NCBI GenBank assembly: GCA_027943335.1
Contig: BSBK01008408.1
Span: 318,501 to 382,500 of the forward strand
Length of the DNA: 64,000 bases
Reading direction: 5' to 3'
Source of the DNA: Chamaecyparis obtusa
Lineage: Eukaryota > Streptophyta > Pinopsida > Cupressales > Cupressaceae
The notes below the pieces were generated by a model. The model was not told the DNA's origin. It made no database searches and saw only the letters and a list, made by a program, of their open reading frames with translations. Shown here one piece after another: positions 58,532-64,000 of this stretch (positions are counted from its first letter, which is position 1; the number at the start of each line of letters is the position of its first letter). A program made the translations under genes and the position numbers.

Positions 58532-58746
58532 GACACCTAGGGTAATTTGAGAAGTGACCCTATCACAACTCAGGTGTGCAGAGGAAAACCAAGACGGCTA
58601 ACCTCCTCCTTTGTCAGCCATGATGAATCTTCTACAGGTCATCCTTTCTATTCGACCAAATACTCTTCATACGTCCTATTCGTTGTGCTTCTACCAACAT
58701 GACTATCTATTATGTCTTCAATCTCCTTGATATCTGAACTGGTTGC
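58532..58746 (-). pseudogene. Chromodomain end fragment, second unit
   Basis: Same sequence and same right breakpoint (ggttgctggaatac/agttgtttct) as in the first unit, so both units inherited one rearrangement. Confidence 0.75.
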
Positions 58747-60881
58747 TGGAATACAGTTGTTTCTATTATCCAAACAAGTGCAGTTTTGTGAAGAAAGAGT
58801 TAGTGTATTTGGGATTTGTAGTTTCAGCAGAAGGTCTAAAAATGGACCCAGAGAAGGTACAGGCTATCCTTGAATGGCCTACTCCAAGGAGTGCTACTGA
58901 GGTGAGATCTTTTCATGATCTAGCTAGCTTTTACAGAAAGTTTATCAGAAATTCTAGCAGTATTTGTGGACCCTTGACTGAAACAATGAGAGGGGATAGA
59001 AAAGAGTTTAAGTGGACTAATGGGGCAGAAAAGAGTTTTCAATTATTGAAACAAAAAGTTACAGAACAACCTATTTTAGCACTTCCAGATTTTAATAAGG
59101 TGTTTCAATTAGATTGTGATGCTAGTTTCAGTGAGAAGTTAAATTATTCCAAGAGGAAATATTCTATTTATGATCAAGAATTTTATGCTATAGTTTAGGC
59201 ATTAAAGAAGTGGAGACATTATCTACTTCCTAAGGAGTTTGTTTTGTATACTGATCATCAAGCTTTGCAATATTTGAATAGTCAAGGGAAATTGAATCAA
59301 AGGCATTTGAAATGGGTTGAGTTTTTGCAGAGTTATACATTTGTTTTGAAACACAGGAGTGGAAAGTCTAATAGGGTTGCAGATGCTCTTAGTAGAAGGC
59401 AACTATTGCTGACAAAAATGTAGATTGAAGTGGTTGGGTTCAAGGAACTCAAGAATTTGTATCCAGAGGATCCTAATTTTGGTGAAGCTTGGAAAGCTTG
59501 TACAGAACCTGTTACTCTAGACAGGACAAAATGGATGGATTTCATCATCCAAGATGATATGCTATTCAAAGGGAGTCAGTTGTGCATTCCACAAAGTTCT
59601 ATGAGGGAGAATCTCATCAAGGAGAAGCATAGCAGAGGATTGGTTGGACATTTTGGTCGTGACAAAACCTTTTTTTTGGTTAGTGAGAATTATTATTGGC
59701 CACAGTTGCAGCAAGATGTGAAGTAGTTTGTACAGAGTTGCAGAGTATGTCAGATGGCGAAAGGAGTGAAGCAGAATACAGGGTTGTATCAGCCATTATC
59801 TGTACCAGAGAAGCCTTGGGAGGATATCAACATGGACTTTTTTCTTGGTTTACCGAGGACTCAGCGGGGACATGATTCAATTTTTGTGGTGGTTGACAGA
59901 TTTTCAAAGATGACACATTTCATTCCCTACAAGAAGACTAATGATGTTGTTCATGTAGTAGAATTGTTTTTCAGAGAAGTATTGAGACTTCATAGTTTGC
60001 CAAAGACCATAGTTTCAGATCGGGACACTAAGTTTGTTGGATATTTTTGGCGTACATTGTGGAAGAAGTTGAAGACAGATTTGAAGTTTAGTTCATCACA
60101 TCATCCACAGACTGATGGACAGACAGAGGTGGTGAATAGGAGTTTGGAAAATTTGCTGAGATGTTTGGTTGGAGATAAGCCAATAGGATGGGATTTGATT
60201 TTACCACAGGCAGAATTTGCATACAATAATTTTGTCAACAGGAGCACTAGTAAATCACCATTCCAGATTGTATATGGAAGTAGTCCAAGAAATGCATCTG
60301 AATTGAGGAAGATAGATAAAGGAGAAATAAGTAGTGCTGAAGCTGAGGATTTTGTAGAACACTTGAAGAACATCCATGAGGAGGTGAGGAAGCATATTAC
60401 CAAGATGAATGCATAGTATAAGGCTAAGGCAGATGAGAAAAGGAGAAATAAGGAATTTTAGGTTGGTGATGAAGTCATGGTTCATTTGTGGAAGGAGTAG
60501 TTTCCAGTTGGTACATATAACAAGCTAAAAATGAAGAAGTTTGGACCATGTAAGATACTGAAGAAACATGATTCAGGAAATGCATATGAGGTAGAATTGC
60601 CTACTGAGATGAATATTTCACCAGTGTTTAACATTTCAGATCTGATAGAGTATCATGAAGGAGGTGTTGAAGATGAGATCACAGCAGTACAGTGGAGTAT
60701 TCCAGCAAACAGTTTAGATATCAAGGAGATTGAAGACATACTGGACAGTCATGTTGGTAGAAGCACAAGGAATAGGACATATGAAGAGTATTTTGTCAAA
60801 TGGAAAGAATGACCTATAGAAGATTCATCATGGTTGACAAAGGAGGAGGTTAGCCATCTTGGTTTTCCTCTGCACACCTGA
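58747..60881 (+). pseudogene. Chromovirus pol 3' half (connection-RNase H-integrase-chromodomain), inverted
   Basis: One frame with about eight stops, opposite to the LTRs. Order: connection (LVYLGFVVSAEGL); RNase H with an internal deletion after LDCDAS, keeping [10 protein letters not shown] and ADALSRR; integrase zinc region (HSRGLVGHFG ... CRVCQ) and the DDE residues in NMDFFLGLP, VVDRFSKMTHF and DGQTEVVNRS; the YEVELPTEM region; and chromodomain (EIEDILDSHVGRSTRNRTYE). Catalytic acids of integrase are present. Several stops sit at expected Gln codons (before ALKKWRH, IEVVGF and VGDEVM). It ends in the left arm of the 880-bp inverted repeat. Confidence 0.9.
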
Positions 60882-61783
60882 GTCGTGACAGGGTCACTTC
60901 TCAGGTGTGCAGAGGAAAACCAAGACGGCTAACCTCCTCCTTTGTCAGCCATGATGAATCTTCTACAGGTGGTCCTTTCCATTTGATTAAATACTCTTCA
61001 TATGTCCTATTCCTTGTGCTTCTACCAACTCGACTATGTAGTATGTCTTCAATCTCCTTGATATCTGAACTAGTTGCTGGAATACTCCACTGTACTACTA
61101 TGATCTCATCTTCAACACCTCCTTCATGATACTCTGTCAAATCTAAAATGTTAAACACTAGTGAAATATTCAGCTTAGTAGGTAATTCTACCTCATATGC
61201 GTTTCATGAATCATGTTTCTTCAGTATCTTACATGGTCCAAACTTTTTCATTTTCAACTTGTTATATGTACCAACTGGAAACCACTCCTTCCGCAAATAA
61301 ACCATGACTTCATCACCAACCTGAAATTCCTTATATCTCCTTTTCTCATCTGCCTTAGCCTTATACTATGCATTCATCTTGGTAATATGCTTCCTCACCT
61401 CCTCATGGATGTTCTTCAAGTGTTTAGCAAAATTCTCAGCTTCAACACTACTTATTTCTCCTTTATCTATCTTCCTTAATTCAGATGCATTTCTTGGACT
61501 ACTTCCATATACAATCTAGAATGGTGATTTACCAGTGCTCCTGTTGACAAAATTATTGTATGCAAATTCTACGTGTGGTAAAATCAAATTCCATCCTGTT
61601 GGCTTATCTCCAACCAAACATCTCAGCAAATTTCCCAACCGCCTATTCACCACCTCTGTCTGTCCATCAGTCTGTGGATGATGTGATGAACTAAACTTCA
61701 AATCTATCTTCAACTTCTTCCACAATGTACGCCAGAAATATCAAACAAACTTAGTGTCCCAATCTAAAATTATGGTCTTTGGC
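60000..61783. repeat. Near-perfect inverted repeat, arms about 880 bp, 19-nt loop
   Basis: The left arm 60,000-60,881 (gccaaagacc to cacacctga) is mirrored by the right arm 60,901-61,783. The loop is 60,882-60,900 and can itself pair (GTGAC AGG GTCAC). Arms comprise the integrase catalytic-core end, integrase C-terminus and chromodomain. Arm divergence is modest substitutions. Confidence 0.88.
60901..61783 (-). pseudogene. Integrase C-terminus and chromodomain, minus copy
   Basis: Same orientation as the LTRs. It encodes HHPQTDGQTEVVNRRLGNLL (61,520-61,720) and the chromodomain EIEDILHSRVGRSTRNRTYE (60,910-61,100), with stops between. At about 61,775 the sequence joins protease coding through a shared gccaaagacc, so reverse transcriptase, RNase H and the integrase front half are deleted. 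Confidence 0.85.
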
Positions 61784-62720
61784 TTATGTCGCACTCCATC
61801 CTTTGTCAAGGAATAGGTATTTGCACGACCATCGTGTACAGCACATCTATCAAATTGCCATGGTCTACCCAACAACATATGACATGCATCCATAGAGATG
61901 ATATCGCATATTACCTTATCTTGGTACCCACCGATCTTGAACTTTACCAGACACTGTTCACTGACCATGACCTTGTGGTCATCCAGCACCCAGGCAATCC
62001 GATATAGATGTGGGTGTTTCTATCTCTTGAGCTTCAACTTTGTCACCATCTCTTCTGACACCAAATTGTTAATGCTTCCACTATCAATAATTACATCACA
62101 ACATTTACCTTCACACTTGCACCTGGTGTGAAACAGGCTCCTCTTTTGCTCAAGTTCATTCTCACCACTCAACATGACTCTTCTGTTAATCAACATTTCT
62201 CCTCTTTCAGCATCTTCAGAATTTGATGATCTGGCATCTTCATCTACATGTGCAACTCTGGCCTGGCCTTCATTTCTCCTATCTGATCTGCCTTGGCGCT
62301 GAGGACATTCAAATGCCCTATGACCTTCTTCTCCACAGTGAAAACATGTTCCACGGAAGCCTCCTCTTCCTGAACCTTGTCCTCTTCCTCTTCCCCCCTG
62401 ATCTCTATTATTCTGATCTTGGAAATGATTAGAATTGTTTCCTCTCTGATTCTGGCTGCTACTGGCCTTATCCTTCTTTTTCAGATCTTCATTTCGGCCA
62501 CCATATGACTGTCCACCAGATCTTCCACCACAACCTCTTCCATTTTGTCTGCTCTCAAACTTCTTGTTTAGCTTTTCCTCTACTTTTAGGGAAAACTGGT
62601 ATGCCTCCTCAATACTGTTCATTCGAACCAGATTCAACTCCTCCTGAATGCTTGGCCTTAACCCATTAAGGTATCGGGCAACTTTCTCCTTATCAGCTTC
62701 TGCATGACCTATTCTGAAGA
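61784..62720 (-). pseudogene. Chromovirus gag C-terminus and protease
   Basis: The minus strand encodes the gag C-terminal part: EAYQFSLKVEEKLNKKFESR, a Gly/Arg/Gln-rich linker and the knuckle CFHCGEEGHRAFEC (about 62,310-62,350). The protease with IIDSGSINNLVSEEMV (catalytic DSG) lies at about 62,060-62,100, followed by LLGRPWQFDR near 61,850. One stop near 62,020 interrupts the protease. The gag N-terminus is missing: at about 62,712 the sequence switches to an inverted RT fragment. Confidence 0.85.
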
Positions 62721-62990
62721 AAGAGTTAGTGTATTTGGGATTTGTAGTTTCAGTAGAAAGTCTAAAAATGGACCCAAAGAAGGTACAGGCTATCCTTGAA
62801 TGGCCTACTCTAAGGAGTGCTACTGAGGTAAAATCTTTTTATGGTCTAGCTAGCTTTTACAAAAAGTTTATCAGAAATTTTAGTAGTATTTGTGGACCCT
62901 TGACTAAAACAATGAGAGGGGATAGAAAAGATTTTAAGTGGACTAATGGGGTAGAAAAGAGTTTTCAATTGTTGAAACAAAAAGTTCAGA
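62712..62990 (+). pseudogene. RT-connection fragment, inverted, second unit
   Basis: Third copy of the KKELVYLGFVVS...FQLLKQKV segment. It lies between truncated gag and the tRNA-like leader and ends at the same leader junction as 57,623. Confidence 0.85.
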
Positions 62991-62994
62991 TATC

Positions 62995-63034
62995 AACCCA
63001 CAGGTCCCAGGATCGAAACTTGGCTCTGATACCA
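62995..63034 (-). other. Second 40-nt initiator tRNA-Met match
   Basis: Same extended primer-site structure as 57,629-57,668 with one mismatch (aaacttgg for aaacctgg), next to LTR 3. Confidence 0.8.
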
Positions 63035-63036
63035 CT

Positions 63037-64000
<964 letters not shown>

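Overview
No intact host gene is visible. The window reads as a piece of a large, AT-rich, repeat-packed plant nuclear genome. The support is Ty1/copia and chromodomain-bearing Ty3/gypsy elements of plant type, tRNA-iMet primer binding sites, GT-AG introns, microsatellites and nested insertions. A gymnosperm is plausible, but that is inference. I see no rRNA gene, complete tRNA gene, CRISPR array or bacterial feature.

Layout. 1-1.66 kb: 5' end of a Tat/Ogre-like element, with an Arg-type primer binding site at 1014. 1.66-2.70 kb: decayed LTR-like sequence. 2.70-4.21 kb: short inverted-repeat DNA transposon with subterminal palindromes. 4.6-11.26 kb: repeat family here called X, with 243-bp tandem units, two large fold-backs, a 70-bp TIR mini-element and a MITE. 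11.27-19.11 kb: complete but non-autonomous gag-pro LTR element flanked by AGTAT. 19.43-31.57 kb: three-LTR composite flanked by GAAAC and carrying a Pro/Ser-rich reading frame. 32.06-39.17 kb: one-LTR element inserted in a copy of X, with a multi-zinc-knuckle gag-like frame and a frame of about 1,200 codons of unknown function. 39.69-about 42.9 kb: longer relative of the 2.7-kb transposon, carrying a decayed nine-exon gene. 43.29-55.87 kb: 357-bp tandem array split by a full-length Ty1/copia element (47,228-55,089). 56.0-64.0 kb: long (AT)n tract split by a three-LTR composite of a rearranged chromovirus.

How the parts relate. The window is a nest: copia in a tandem array, a one-LTR element in family X, a chromovirus composite in (AT)n, and a DNA transposon next to the X copy. 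All coding regions carry stops. In the copia and chromovirus frames most stops sit where Trp or Gln is expected, which fits deamination of methylated cytosine after silencing.

The most unusual structures are in the chromovirus composite. It has an inverted repeat of about 880 bp per arm with a 19-nt loop, formed from integrase/chromodomain sequence. Two leaders also match the 3' half of initiator tRNA-Met for 40 nt rather than the usual 12-18 nt. Both can be explained by template switching during reverse transcription.
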